Shown piece by piece: positions 46,401 to 55,824 of a stretch of 64,000 bases of DNA; the first letter of the stretch is position 1; every line of letters begins with the position of its first letter. Origin of the DNA: Paenibacillus marchantiae. GTDB taxonomy: Bacteria; Bacillota; Bacilli; Paenibacillales; Paenibacillaceae. The stretch lies in assembly GCF_028771845.1 (NCBI RefSeq), contig NZ_CP118270.1, positions 496,001 through 560,000 of the forward strand, read 5' to 3'. Both the position numbers and the translations under genes were made by a program. Under the pieces are notes generated by a model. The model did not search any database, was not told where the DNA came from, and was given only the letters and a program-made list of their open reading frames with translations.

Positions 46401-46654
46401 GAATGCCTACTCGTGAAGCCTTGCTGGAAGCCGGAGCAACGCGTCTGCGTCCAATTCTGATGACAGCTCTGGCTACCATTGGTGCCTTGCTGCCACTGGT
46501 GACAGGACTTGAAGAAAGCGCAGGGATCATCTCGAAAGGTCTCGGAATTACCGTAATCGGTGGTCTGATCAGCTCTACGCTGCTGACTCTGGTTATCGTG
46601 CCAATCGTGTATGAGTTCCTGATGAAGTTCAAAAAGAAAAGAATTGAAGATTAA
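43436..46654 (+). CDS. RND family efflux pump (SwrC/YerP-like)
   Basis: A 1072-residue inner-membrane proton-driven transporter. It has 12 expected membrane helices with two periplasmic-type loops, the proton-relay pair in GRVVDDSIVVIENIYR, and AcrB-like motifs (PNINVPFLSVTAIDPGAAPE, GAALPLV-like region at IGALLPLVTGLEE). In B. subtilis the homologue SwrC exports surfactin and other compounds. Residues about 249-303 form an odd Gly/Ala/Gln/Ser-rich low-complexity insertion (APQGAGAQAGGAAQGSAQD and more) in the first extracytoplasmic loop. The ATG at 43436 follows GAGAGGAG at long spacing. No membrane-fusion protein gene is adjacent. Confidence 0.93.
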   Translation: MKGIINFSLNNKFAIWILTIIVSFAGLYSGLTMKQETIPNINVPFLSVTAIDPGAAPEGIVEDVTKPLEQTLRNVEGIKTLTSTSMENASSITLEFDYGTDLDNATAAVREALNEVQLPDGVQKPTISKFSINSFPVVSLSLSDKDGGDLEQLTRLVETDIQPALEDIDGVAQVQVSGQYVKEVQLKFDQKKMNELGLTEDTVNGIVQGSSVRVPLGLFELDKAQKAVVVDGNIIDLDDLKNLAIPVVPSGAGAGSGSATAPQGAGAQAGGAAQGSAQDADQAAGQAAGGNASVGSTSGAANAPGIPTVKLSEIAKIEVIGQAESISRTDGKESIGISIVKSNDANTVDVVKAVKDKAEELQTQFKNADLTVLLDQGKPIQDSVNTMLFKAMFGALFAILIILLFLRDIRSTIISIVSIPLSLLIALTALNMMDITLNMMTLGAMTVAIGRVVDDSIVVIENIYRRLTLKGEKLKGRDLIREATREMFIPILSSTIVTIAVFLPLALVSGMVGELFMPFALTMVFALLASLIVAVTIVPMLAHTLFRKGLKNKQNHEEKPGKMAEGYKRLLNWTLSHKLITVGVAVLLLVGSLFLYPFIGASFLPEQQDKYVTITYSPETGALREDVEKEALVAEKWLLTQPGLEKMQYSIGGSNPLSSMGGGSSNSALFYIEYNEDTKDFTKVKEQLVEGLKKEVTVGTWNELDMSGGLGGSSLSLSIYGDNVDQIKPVSDEILKLVEADTESFEKADTTLSDTYGQYTLVADQEKLSSLGLTAGQLAMTLSPARERPVLTEVDIENKTYKVYVETDKKTFTSIADIENEKVTSPLGIEVPIKDVAKVEEGTSPNSIMRIDGKVVVQVSANILASDVQKASSNLQANIDKLDLPDGVEVKFGGTTEQINDTFTQLGLAMLAAIAIVYFVLVVTFGGGLAPFAILFSLPFTVIGIMVGLFVAGGTLDVSAMMGGLMLIGIVVTNAIVLIDRVIHKEKEGMPTREALLEAGATRLRPILMTALATIGALLPLVTGLEESAGIISKGLGITVIGGLISSTLLTLVIVPIVYEFLMKFKKKRIED

Positions 46655-46716
46655 TCGACACCTTCTGTTGATTGAATTAAATCATCACTCAGAATTATGA
46701 TGAGCTTCTAACATAG

Positions 46717-46781
46717 AACACCCCTTAGTCCACATTAGAATGGTTTGTACATTCTGATCTGCGGCTAAGGGGTGTTTTACA
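46717..46781 (+). terminator. Terminator of the RND operon
   Basis: Perfect 12-bp stem AACACCCCTTAG (46717-46728) with 46765-46776, a 36-base loop holding a small inner hairpin, then TTTTAC. Confidence 0.75.
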
Positions 46782-46854
46782 TTTAACTATAGTTTCTTAG
46801 CATCGGTCATAGAAACATCTAGATGTTAGATAGAACTACATAGAAATAATCCAT

Positions 46855-46903
46855 TTTGTTTTATTTCATAAAAGGAAGAGATCATTTTGTGAAATAAAAC
46901 AAA
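46855..46903. repeat. Perfect 14-bp inverted repeat upstream of pucR
   Basis: TTTGTTTTATTTCA (46855-46868) and its exact complement (46890-46903) flank 21 bases. No T-run follows. It lies about 40 bases before a candidate -10, TATAAT at 46942-46947, and a smaller palindrome CTGTTGTTAACAG, and could be a regulator binding site. Confidence 0.6.
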
Positions 46904-47027
46904 TGAACGTGAGATTTCAGCTCATCTGTTGTTAACAGACTTATAATCAAGACAAACGCTCTTCAGAAGCTCGACTTACAAAGCGGGTATGTAAACTGCA
47001 TGTATTTGAGGGAAGGACGGTGGCTTT

Positions 47028-48716
47028 GTGGGGGAAACGACGCTGCATATTCAGATGAGAGACATGCTGAAACGTCCAGTGTTCCGCAAGGCTGAGGTAC
47101 TCGCCAGTGAACGGGCATTGGAGCGATATGTGCGTTGGGTGCACATTATGGAGGTTACCGAAGTAGGCAACTTGCTGAATGGCGGGGAACTGGTGCTAAC
47201 GACTGGCATTGGCTGGCAGGATGATGAAAAGCAGGGACTGTCTTTCATGCGCCAGTTAATTGCTCGTGGAGCTGCGGGACTCTGTATCGAACTGGGGGCT
47301 CACACCAAGTCCCAGCTCGGACCTATGAAGGAACTTGCAGCAGAAGAGGATTTTCCACTGATCTGGTTCCACGAACAAGTACGTTATATCGATATTACAC
47401 AGGACCTGCATTTCGCCCTGATTCGCAGCCACCAGCGTATGCTCGCTGATCTCGACAGCCTCACTACCTCGTTCAACCAACTTCTTTTGAATGGAGACGG
47501 TGTACAACCACTGCTCCGACTGTTGTCTCGAACAACGGGTTACCCTGTAGCGCTATATCCACTGGATGGGGAAGCAAGTGCCGTTCCCTACTGCCCTCCA
47601 GCCCAATTGGAGATTCGTCGGCAGGAGTGGTTGTCACGTCGTGGTCATTCGGACGAGGGAGAGCATTTGGGAGATCATTCTTTACAGAGGAATCATTCGG
47701 TGCATTCACCGGATGCACTCACTCTGCCTGTACAGGCGCTTGATTATGCATTTGCCGATCTGGTGCTGATGCTCGACAAGCTGTCGGATCACGATCAGGA
47801 TCTGCATAATAGACCCTCTGATGAGTTCATCATCCAGGCACTGGAACGTTGCGCAGCCGCCATTGCTCAGGACTGGATGCGCACCAAATACATGGAGGAA
47901 AAGCGACGCTACAAGGAAGATATGTGGGTCATTGACTGGCTTAACGGACATCATTCTGCGAAAGAAATTCATGAATATGTATCTGCTGCCAATGCCCAGC
48001 TTGCTTCTGGAAAAGGTACCGTCATTTTGTTCGATAGCAATCCCAGCTACACAGACAGTCTCAAGCTACAGAAACTGCTAATTCAACGCAACATCATTGC
48101 CCGTTCCGTGTTCGCGCGGGAAGGATTCGCCCTGTACAGCACCGTGCTAAACCACCAGATCATTCTGATTATTGTTGACCCTCTGCCTGGATCTCAGCGA
48201 AAAAGCAGTCTATGGCGCTGCATTGAACAGTTGCAGCAGCATGAACAGGAACAGACCCATCGCCTCTTCTCGGGTCTGTTCGGCATCGGTCACAGCTGCG
48301 CTGATCTATCACGTCTGAAAGACAGCCTTGAGGCAGCCAAGGATACCCTGCGCATTCAGAAGGACATCGGTGTGATGCAGCAGCCCTTTTACAGCAATCT
48401 TCACTGCTACCGCATTATTGCCAGCATGAAGCAGAGCGGCAGTCTGGATGATTTCATTGAAGAATATCTCGGGCCAGTCATTCGTTATGATACCGAAAAA
48501 GGCGGTCAGTTGTTGCGTACGCTTAAACAATATTTTATTCTATGCTGCTCCAAACAGGAGACGGCCACGGCTTTATTTATCGTCCGACAGACGTTATATC
48601 ACAGATTACACAAAATTGAGATACTTCTGGGTGACGACTATACTCTCCCCGAGAAACGCGTCGCCATCGAACTTGCCATCTATGCATATGAATACGTTCA
48701 TGGGCCACTCGTGTGA
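47028..48716 (+). CDS. PucR family transcriptional regulator
   Basis: A 562-residue activator of the PucR type. The N-terminal PucR domain is recognised by RDMLKRPVFRKAEVLASERA and GGELVLTTGIGW (about residues 10-130). A central region follows, and a C-terminal helix-turn-helix (HTH_30) by FILCCSKQETATALFIVRQTLYHRLHKIEILLGDD. PucR-type proteins regulate purine, pyrimidine or amide catabolism; the adjacent convergent pyrimidine-degradation operon is the obvious target. The start is GTG at 47028 after GAAGGACGGTGG. It ends four bases before the operon's last gene on the other strand. Confidence 0.9.
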   Translation: MGETTLHIQMRDMLKRPVFRKAEVLASERALERYVRWVHIMEVTEVGNLLNGGELVLTTGIGWQDDEKQGLSFMRQLIARGAAGLCIELGAHTKSQLGPMKELAAEEDFPLIWFHEQVRYIDITQDLHFALIRSHQRMLADLDSLTTSFNQLLLNGDGVQPLLRLLSRTTGYPVALYPLDGEASAVPYCPPAQLEIRRQEWLSRRGHSDEGEHLGDHSLQRNHSVHSPDALTLPVQALDYAFADLVLMLDKLSDHDQDLHNRPSDEFIIQALERCAAAIAQDWMRTKYMEEKRRYKEDMWVIDWLNGHHSAKEIHEYVSAANAQLASGKGTVILFDSNPSYTDSLKLQKLLIQRNIIARSVFAREGFALYSTVLNHQIILIIVDPLPGSQRKSSLWRCIEQLQQHEQEQTHRLFSGLFGIGHSCADLSRLKDSLEAAKDTLRIQKDIGVMQQPFYSNLHCYRIIASMKQSGSLDDFIEEYLGPVIRYDTEKGGQLLRTLKQYFILCCSKQETATALFIVRQTLYHRLHKIEILLGDDYTLPEKRVAIELAIYAYEYVHGPLV

Positions 48717-48720
48717 CCTT

Positions 48721-48948
48721 CTACGCTCCTTTTTGCTCCTGAAGCTGCCTGATCAGGATATGACTGAACCACTTCCGTCCAGACGCTGTACCCACATATT
48801 GCTCCTGTTTTTCTCCGGGAAGATCGGGGTGCCCCCACACGACATGAGCACCCTCCAGATGTTCCCGAACGGCATAGATCCGGTAACCCTGGGCCACCAT
48901 TCGTTCAATCGCTATCTTTTCCTCTTCAAATACATCATGGTCAGACAT
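48721..48948 (-). CDS. Small protein of unknown function in the pyrimidine operon
   Basis: A 75-residue acidic, soluble protein (SDHDVFEEEKIAIERMVAQG; VVWGHPDLPGEKQ; RKWFSHILIRQLQEQ). I do not recognise its family. The ATG at 48948 has GGAGGG 8 bases upstream and lies just inside the end of the dihydropyrimidinase frame region, so it is the last gene of the pyrimidine-degradation operon and probably translated with it. Its role is unknown. The frame, ribosome binding site and placement support a real gene. Confidence 0.65.
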   Translation of the reverse strand: MSDHDVFEEEKIAIERMVAQGYRIYAVREHLEGAHVVWGHPDLPGEKQEQYVGTASGRKWFSHILIRQLQEQKGA

Positions 48949-48953
48949 CAGCT

Positions 48954-50393
48954 TCACCCTCCATTCACTGCCGTCACAGGCTGTCTCACAGGTAATGGTG
49001 CACCGGCATCATATTTGTCACGCTTCACATACTGACCCGCTCCTGCCACTCCGGCAAACTGTCGATCCCGAATCACATATTCCCCGCGGCATAGCACTGT
49101 CACCGGACATCCCTGAACCTGCATGCCCTCAAAGGCGCTATAATCCACATTCATATGGTGGGTAGCTGCCGAAATCACCCTTGAGATAGATGGGTCAAAA
49201 ATAACGATATCCGCATCTGTCCCCACAGCAAGGGTTCCTTTCTGCGGAAATAAACCAAATAGCTTGCTTGCCCGTGTAGAGCATAAATCCACCCACTGAT
49301 TAAGCGAAATTCGCCCCTTCACTACCCCTTCGGAATATAAAATGCTGAGCCGATCTTCAATGACAGGCCCTCCATTTGGAATTTTGCTGAAATCATCCCG
49401 TCCCAGATCCTTCTGTCCCTTGAAGTTAAACGAACAATGGTCCGAGCCAATCGTCTGCAATTGACCATTCTTGAGTGCATTCCACAACACTTCCTGATGA
49501 TGGGCTTCACGCAGCGGTGGGGACCAGACATACTTCGCGCCTTCAAAATCCGGTTGATCCATCTTCGATTGATCCAGAGTTAAGTACTGCGGACAGGTCT
49601 CGCCCCAGATTCGATAGCCCATGTCTCGCATACGCGCAATCTGCTCCACAGCTTCAGCACAGGTGACGTGCACTACATAAAGCTGTGAATCGGCAAGTGC
49701 TGCCAGTCGGGCCGCACGCCCTGTAGCCTCTCCCTCCAGCATGGAAGGTCGGGTAAGTGCATGGTGGATCGGATCAGTTCTTCCATCCGCCAGCGCCTGC
49801 TGGACCAGCAGATCGATAACATCACCATTCTCGGCGTGCACCATGACGAGTGCACCGAACTCTTTGGCCTTTTGCAGCGTCTGAAAGAGAATGCCGTCAT
49901 CGGCCTGGAACTGATTTTTATAAGCCATGAACACCTTGAAGGAAGACACGCCCTCTTCTTCAATGATCTGTGGCAGTTCCTCCAGCACCTGATCATTCAT
50001 CTCGCCAATCATCAAATGAAACCCGTAATCAATGGCGGCTTTGCCCTCAGCTTTGGCATGCCATTCCTGAAGGGATTCCAGCAAAGGTCGACCTTTTTGC
50101 GTCAAACAGAAATCAATGACCGTCGTTGTGCCACCGAAGGCAGCAGCTGCGGTACCCGTTGCAAAATCATCCGCCGTCACCGTTCCGCCGAACGGCATAT
50201 CCAGATGAGTATGCGGATCAATCCCGCCAGGGATGACATAACAGCCAGACGCATCCACAACCTCCGTTCGTTCATCCGGCACAAGTCCCATGCCAATCTG
50301 CACGATCTTTCCGTTTTCAATGTAGATATCCGCTTCAAACGTATCCGACGCTGTGACCAACATTCCATTACGAATCAATTTGCGGGTACTCAT
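48954..50393 (-). CDS. hydA: Dihydropyrimidinase / hydantoinase
   Basis: Zn-dependent amidohydrolase opening dihydrouracil to N-carbamoyl-beta-alanine, 479 residues. Metal ligands are all visible: H61 and H63 in HTHLDMP, the carboxylated lysine K153 in SFKVFMAYKN, H186 in VHAENGD, H242 in VVHVTCAEA and the Asp of GSDHCSF. D-hydantoinases share the fold, so hydantoins may also be substrates. The ATG follows AAGGAGGCG and overlaps the preA stop by four bases, so the two are co-translated. Confidence 0.94.
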   Translation of the reverse strand: MSTRKLIRNGMLVTASDTFEADIYIENGKIVQIGMGLVPDERTEVVDASGCYVIPGGIDPHTHLDMPFGGTVTADDFATGTAAAAFGGTTTVIDFCLTQKGRPLLESLQEWHAKAEGKAAIDYGFHLMIGEMNDQVLEELPQIIEEEGVSSFKVFMAYKNQFQADDGILFQTLQKAKEFGALVMVHAENGDVIDLLVQQALADGRTDPIHHALTRPSMLEGEATGRAARLAALADSQLYVVHVTCAEAVEQIARMRDMGYRIWGETCPQYLTLDQSKMDQPDFEGAKYVWSPPLREAHHQEVLWNALKNGQLQTIGSDHCSFNFKGQKDLGRDDFSKIPNGGPVIEDRLSILYSEGVVKGRISLNQWVDLCSTRASKLFGLFPQKGTLAVGTDADIVIFDPSISRVISAATHHMNVDYSAFEGMQVQGCPVTVLCRGEYVIRDRQFAGVAGAGQYVKRDKYDAGAPLPVRQPVTAVNGG

Positions 50394-51685
50394 GATATCG
50401 CCTCCTTGGTGGATTGGTCTCTGGCCGATTGCAGCAGGGCAATCGCAGACTGACGGTCATTCCAGGTTAACGGTTCCTGTTCATGTGCGATCTCTACCAT
50501 CTCAATTGCGCCGTCCACCGGACAGACAATCGAGCACAGATTACATCCGACGCAATCTTCCTCAACGACCTCCAGATACGAGCCAGAGGGGTCAGACAAC
50601 ATATCAATACATTGATGCGAGGTGTCTTCGCAGGCGATATGGCATTTGTTGCAATTGATGCAGACATCGCGGTTGATGCGGGCTACCACTTTGTAATTCA
50701 AATCGAGATTGCCCCAATCCGAATAACGCGGAACCGTCTGACCAATCAATTCAGATACACTTCGCAGACCTTTCTCATCCAAATAATCGTTCAAGCCATC
50801 GATCATGTCCTCCACGATACGGAAGCCATGATGCATGGCTGCGGTACATACCTGGACCCCCGTCGCTCCCATAAGTAAAAATTCTGCGGTATCCCGCCAA
50901 TCGGATATGCCTCCGATGCCGGAAATCGGCACACCAACTGCCGGATTGCGTGCACACTCGGCAACCATGTTCAGCGCGATTGGCTTCACAGCCGGACCGC
51001 AGTAGCCGCCATGCGCCCCTTTGCCACCTACATGCGGCACGGTATTCCATGAATCGAGATCCACACCCGCCAGGGAGTTGATCGTATTAATCAGGGAAAT
51101 CGCATCCGCACCGCCACGCACGGCTGCCCGGGCAGTCGCCGTAATATCGGTGATATTTGGCGTTAGCTTCACAATGACAGGTGTGGTCGCCACTTCCTTC
51201 ACCCACATCGTCTGTAATTCAACCAGATCCGGTTGCTGACCAGACGCTGCTCCCATACCACGCTCGGCCATGCCGTGCGGACATCCAAAGTTTAGCTCCA
51301 GCCCGTCTACGCCGACAGCTTCGACTTTCTTCACAATCTCATGCCACTTCTCGCGTTTCGGTTCCACCATGAGTGAAGCAACCACTGCCCGATCTGGGAA
51401 ACGCCTCTTGGTCTCAGCAATTTCACGTAGATTCACCTCCAGCGGCCGGTCGGATATTAACTCAATATTGTTAAAACCCGCGACGCGCTGTCCACCAAAA
51501 TGAACGGCTGCAAAACGCGAAGAGGTATTAATGATCGGCTCGCCCAACGTCTTCCAGACGGCACCACCCCAGCCTGCTTCAAAGGCGCGCTGAACCTGAT
51601 ATCCGGTATTGGTCGGCGGCGCAGAGGCCAGCCAGAATGGATTGGGCGATCGAATACCTGCCAGATTAATGGATAAGTCAGCCAT
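50390..51685 (-). CDS. preA: NAD-dependent dihydropyrimidine dehydrogenase subunit PreA
   Basis: FMN- and Fe-S-containing subunit that interconverts pyrimidine and 5,6-dihydropyrimidine, 431 residues. The N-terminal barrel resembles dihydroorotate dehydrogenase (NFGCPHGMAERGMGAASGQQ, VKLTPNITDITATARAA). Two [4Fe-4S] ferredoxin motifs follow near the C-terminus: CINCNKCHIAC and CVGCNLCSIVCP. A C-terminal tail continues for about 40 residues. The ATG follows AAGGAGGG. A 267-base gap with repeats separates it from its partner preT. Confidence 0.94.
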   Translation of the reverse strand: MADLSINLAGIRSPNPFWLASAPPTNTGYQVQRAFEAGWGGAVWKTLGEPIINTSSRFAAVHFGGQRVAGFNNIELISDRPLEVNLREIAETKRRFPDRAVVASLMVEPKREKWHEIVKKVEAVGVDGLELNFGCPHGMAERGMGAASGQQPDLVELQTMWVKEVATTPVIVKLTPNITDITATARAAVRGGADAISLINTINSLAGVDLDSWNTVPHVGGKGAHGGYCGPAVKPIALNMVAECARNPAVGVPISGIGGISDWRDTAEFLLMGATGVQVCTAAMHHGFRIVEDMIDGLNDYLDEKGLRSVSELIGQTVPRYSDWGNLDLNYKVVARINRDVCINCNKCHIACEDTSHQCIDMLSDPSGSYLEVVEEDCVGCNLCSIVCPVDGAIEMVEIAHEQEPLTWNDRQSAIALLQSARDQSTKEAIS

Positions 51686-51846
51686 AACGATCCCTCCTTG
51701 GTGTGGTTTGAACTCACAATGGTGTTTGTTTGAACTTCACAAGATAGACTGGAATCTCACGTATGACCCAGGAATCCTGCTTGATCAGGGTTAGTATGAG
51801 TGATTGGTGTTGCCAACCTGCTGTTATATACTGTTTGTGTACATTC

Positions 51847-51935
51847 TAACGAACCGTACACCTTCTGTTTGGTGCAAATGCGGTAGGTGAGCGTTTTAAC
51901 GAATCGTAGAAGGCTTGGTGCATAAGATTCGTTAG
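51847..51935. repeat. Imperfect direct repeats between preT and preA
   Basis: Two similar units begin TAACGAA.CGTA and end GGTGC (51847-51875 and 51897-51921); the second is followed by GATTCGTTA (51926-51934), an inverted copy of its start. Otherwise the 267-base gap holds no gene. The repeats may be regulator sites or a duplication scar. Confidence 0.5.
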
Positions 51936-51952
51936 CTATAACTAAATATATC

Positions 51953-53320
51953 TCATGCCGTCTCTTCCACCTGTCCGGGCAACGCCTTCATCACCGATGC
52001 AGCCGCCAGCTTGCCTTGTTGAGCTGCGGAGACCACCATTGCTTCGCCCTGCCCCTGTCCGAAGATAACATCGCCTGCCGCATAGATCTGTGGATGGGAC
52101 GTACGGTACGTCTGTGGTTCCACTTCAACAACGCCCCAGTGATGACGCAGGCCAAATACCTCAATTAATGGCAGCAAACGGTTCTGTCCAATGGCTCGAA
52201 CAACGGTGTCACATTCAAGCATGAACTCCGATCCCTCAATCGGCACAGGCAATGCCCGACCACCTCCAGGTGGAGTAACCAGCTTCATTTTCATACATTC
52301 TATAGCCTGGACTCGGCCATTCTCGTCTCCAATAATGCGCTTCGGCATGGTGAACCAGCGAAATTCCACACCTTCCTGCTTCGCAAATGTATATTCGAAG
52401 GCATACGCTGTCATCTGGCTCTCCCCACGTCGATAAAGCATCTGCACACGCTCGGCACCTAGGCGTACCGAACAGGTCGCTGCATCCACTGCCGTATTGC
52501 CCGCACCAATAATGGCAACCTTCAGACCGTTCAGAGCCGGGGGCACACCCTGCTTCGTGGATTCCACCAGCTCAATGGCATCATAGACACCTTCCAGCGT
52601 CTCTCCTTCAATGCCGAGCATCGGAACAGCGCCCATCCCGCAAGCCAGAATAACGGCTTCGTGCTGCTCCAATAACTCTTCAGCGGATACATCCACCCCA
52701 ATGCGTACACCATACCGAACCTGCACCCCCAGTGCCTGCACTTGTTCGACTTCCCATAAGGCTACGGATTCCGGCAGGCGAAAGGACACGATACCATACG
52801 TGTTAAGCCCTCCGCCTTTCGCTTTGGCTTCATAGATCGTCACCTCATACCCTGCACGCCCTAACTCTCTGGCCGCAGACAATCCCGCAGGCCCTGCGCC
52901 TACAACTGCAACACTTCTTCCGTTGGCAGGCGCTGCCTTGAATAACGGTTCATTCTTCGTCCGTGCCCAGTCTGTTGCATATCGCTGTAAATCACCGATC
53001 CGAATCGGCTTAGATGACTCGTTCAGTACACAAGCGCCTTCGCAAAGTTCCTCTGTCGGGCAGACCCGTGCACAGCTAGCACCTACCGGGTTGGCTTCCA
53101 TAATAGTCCGAGCCGAGCCTTTGAGGTGATCTGTTGAGATTTTTTTGATAAACGAAGGAATATTAATGTCGGTTGGACATGCCTTGATACAGGGTGCATC
53201 ATAACAGTACAGACAGCGGTTCGATTCCTCCATCGCTTCCTTGCCCGTCATTGCAGGCTTCATTTCGGTAAAACGACTCTCCCATCCGTAATCAGACAAC
53301 GTTGCTCCTGCGCTGTTCAT
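51953..53320 (-). CDS. preT: NAD-dependent dihydropyrimidine dehydrogenase subunit PreT
   Basis: FAD/NAD subunit that passes electrons between NADH and PreA, GltD-like, about 455 residues. The N-terminal Cys cluster (CLYCYDAPCIKACPTDINI and CARVCPTEELCEGAC) binds Fe-S clusters. GAGPAGLSAARELGRAGYEV is the FAD motif and AIIGAGNTAVDAATC the NAD motif. Start choice is uncertain: ATG at 53320 (12 bases from GGAGG), TTG at 53323 or ATG at 53329 (3 bases). It heads the catabolic enzymes with preA next. Confidence 0.92.
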   Translation of the reverse strand: MNSAGATLSDYGWESRFTEMKPAMTGKEAMEESNRCLYCYDAPCIKACPTDINIPSFIKKISTDHLKGSARTIMEANPVGASCARVCPTEELCEGACVLNESSKPIRIGDLQRYATDWARTKNEPLFKAAPANGRSVAVVGAGPAGLSAARELGRAGYEVTIYEAKAKGGGLNTYGIVSFRLPESVALWEVEQVQALGVQVRYGVRIGVDVSAEELLEQHEAVILACGMGAVPMLGIEGETLEGVYDAIELVESTKQGVPPALNGLKVAIIGAGNTAVDAATCSVRLGAERVQMLYRRGESQMTAYAFEYTFAKQEGVEFRWFTMPKRIIGDENGRVQAIECMKMKLVTPPGGGRALPVPIEGSEFMLECDTVVRAIGQNRLLPLIEVFGLRHHWGVVEVEPQTYRTSHPQIYAAGDVIFGQGQGEAMVVSAAQQGKLAAASVMKALPGQVEETA

Positions 53321-53429
53321 CAATATCATGCACCTCCATAAGGTTGATCTCTGTTTTTCCTTTCGCCGCCGGATAAAGTTAATGACTGACTCACACAGGG
53401 ACTGCGATGCCAAAACTATCTTCGCTCAG

Positions 53430-54311
<882 letters not shown>

Positions 54312-54480
54312 ACGCCACATCGCCTCCTCTAAGAAACTGTCCGCTGTCCGTTTATATGAAAATCACCATCATCTTATATGACTGTAAAACCCACCGAATA
54401 TGATTGGATTTGAAGTATCCATTGGATTGTTACCTACGAAATGAACTTCCAGCGTCCTCCCTCCTGGTATGTTCCCCTCG

Positions 54481-55746
54481 TTACTCGCCGGTTTCCGGGC
54501 TGCACATCTGCCTGATCGTGCGGTACAGCACTTCTGTACCGAGAGCAATGTCCTCGGGCGAAGAATACTCACTTGGATGGTGGCTAATTCCATCCTTGCT
54601 GCGAACAAAGATCATGCCATAGTCACACACGTAAGAAAGAGCAAGTGCATCATGAAACGGACCACTCATCAACTCCGGTAAAGGCAGGCCGATTTCTTCG
54701 GCAGAAGAGCGAATGGCATTCTTGATTCGTTCTGCACAATATCGCGGCTCGCTGTTGGTATCTTCGGTCAAAGAGTAGGTCAGGCCGTATTCCGAGCTAA
54801 CGTCATCCAAGAGGCTCATTAACCTTTCTTCAAGCCGATTTCTGCGCTCCATCTCCATATCTCGCAAATCAACCGTAAAGCTGACTTGTTCAGGAATGAT
54901 GTTGCGTGAGTCCGGGAAGACACGGAGGCTCCCCACGGTCCCTACTGTCGGAGCTTCCGGATCTTCTCTGACCATATCGTCAAAAGCCGCAATGACCTTG
55001 GCGCTGCCCACCAGCGCATCATGCCGCATCCCCATCGGTACGGACCCGGCATGCCCTGCCATGCCTTTCATTGTCACCGTGAGCCACAGCGGGCCCGAGA
55101 TGCCAGTCACCAGGCCTACCGGAGCGTCCAGCGATTCGAGCACAGGTCCTTGCTCAATATGCAGCTCCAGATAACTGCCAATAGAGCCAGCCGGATAGAT
55201 CGCTTCGGCAAATTGTTCTGGTGCACAGCCAAAGGCCTCCAATGCCTCTCGTCGGGTCACCCCATTTTTGTCCTGTCGCTCCAATTCTCCTTCTTCCAGC
55301 TGTCCGGTTATGCCACGTGAACCAAATAATCCTTTGTTAAAACGCGAGCCCTCTTCATCACAAAAGGCAATGACCTCAATCGGCATCCGAGGTCGAATGC
55401 CTTGTTCCATCAGACACTGAACAGCTTCCAGCGCACCAAGGACGCCGATGGCCCCATCATACCGACCGCCATATGGCTGGGAATCGATATGCGAACCGAT
55501 CATGAGGATCGGCAAGGACGAATCTGTACCTTCAAAGCGACCAATCAGATTGCCAAACGGATCAAGGCGAGTCACAAGTCCGGCCTCTTCCATCCAGAGA
55601 CGAACCTGGATAATGCCCTCCATGTCTTCCGGAGTCAAGGCGAGTCGGCAGACACCCGTCTCCACAATTCGGCCAATACAGGACAACTGTTCAATTCGAT
55701 CATCCAGACGCAGCTGATTGATGATTTTTCCAGTGGTGGTCTGCAT
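54481..55746 (-). CDS. M20 family amidase (N-carbamoyl amino acid hydrolase / allantoate amidohydrolase type)
   Basis: A 421-residue Zn-dependent hydrolase of the AmaB/HyuC/allantoate amidohydrolase group. Metal-binding regions are GSHIDSQPYGGRYDGAIGVL, AFCDEEGSRF and LHIEQGPVL; the dimerisation domain has GMAGHAGSVPMGMRHDAL and a late His is in GISHHPSE. Such enzymes hydrolyse N-carbamoyl-beta-alanine, N-carbamoyl-L-amino acids or ureidoglycine-type compounds. It appears to duplicate the activity of the adjacent nitrilase-type enzyme, so it may serve a different carbamoyl substrate. The ATG at 55746 has AGGAGG 9 bases upstream. Confidence 0.9.
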   Translation of the reverse strand: MQTTTGKIINQLRLDDRIEQLSCIGRIVETGVCRLALTPEDMEGIIQVRLWMEEAGLVTRLDPFGNLIGRFEGTDSSLPILMIGSHIDSQPYGGRYDGAIGVLGALEAVQCLMEQGIRPRMPIEVIAFCDEEGSRFNKGLFGSRGITGQLEEGELERQDKNGVTRREALEAFGCAPEQFAEAIYPAGSIGSYLELHIEQGPVLESLDAPVGLVTGISGPLWLTVTMKGMAGHAGSVPMGMRHDALVGSAKVIAAFDDMVREDPEAPTVGTVGSLRVFPDSRNIIPEQVSFTVDLRDMEMERRNRLEERLMSLLDDVSSEYGLTYSLTEDTNSEPRYCAERIKNAIRSSAEEIGLPLPELMSGPFHDALALSYVCDYGMIFVRSKDGISHHPSEYSSPEDIALGTEVLYRTIRQMCSPETGE

Positions 55747-55824
55747 CCTCCCTCGCCTCCTTTCGCACATTTACAAGCACGATATAAATAGAGATCCCAC
55801 CTATATTCCACTTCCTCTCCATCA

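Noticed and set aside
43384..46632. Long antisense frames opposite the RND gene, one of 466 codons
   Set aside because: They are shadows of a well-supported coding strand with clear RND motifs.
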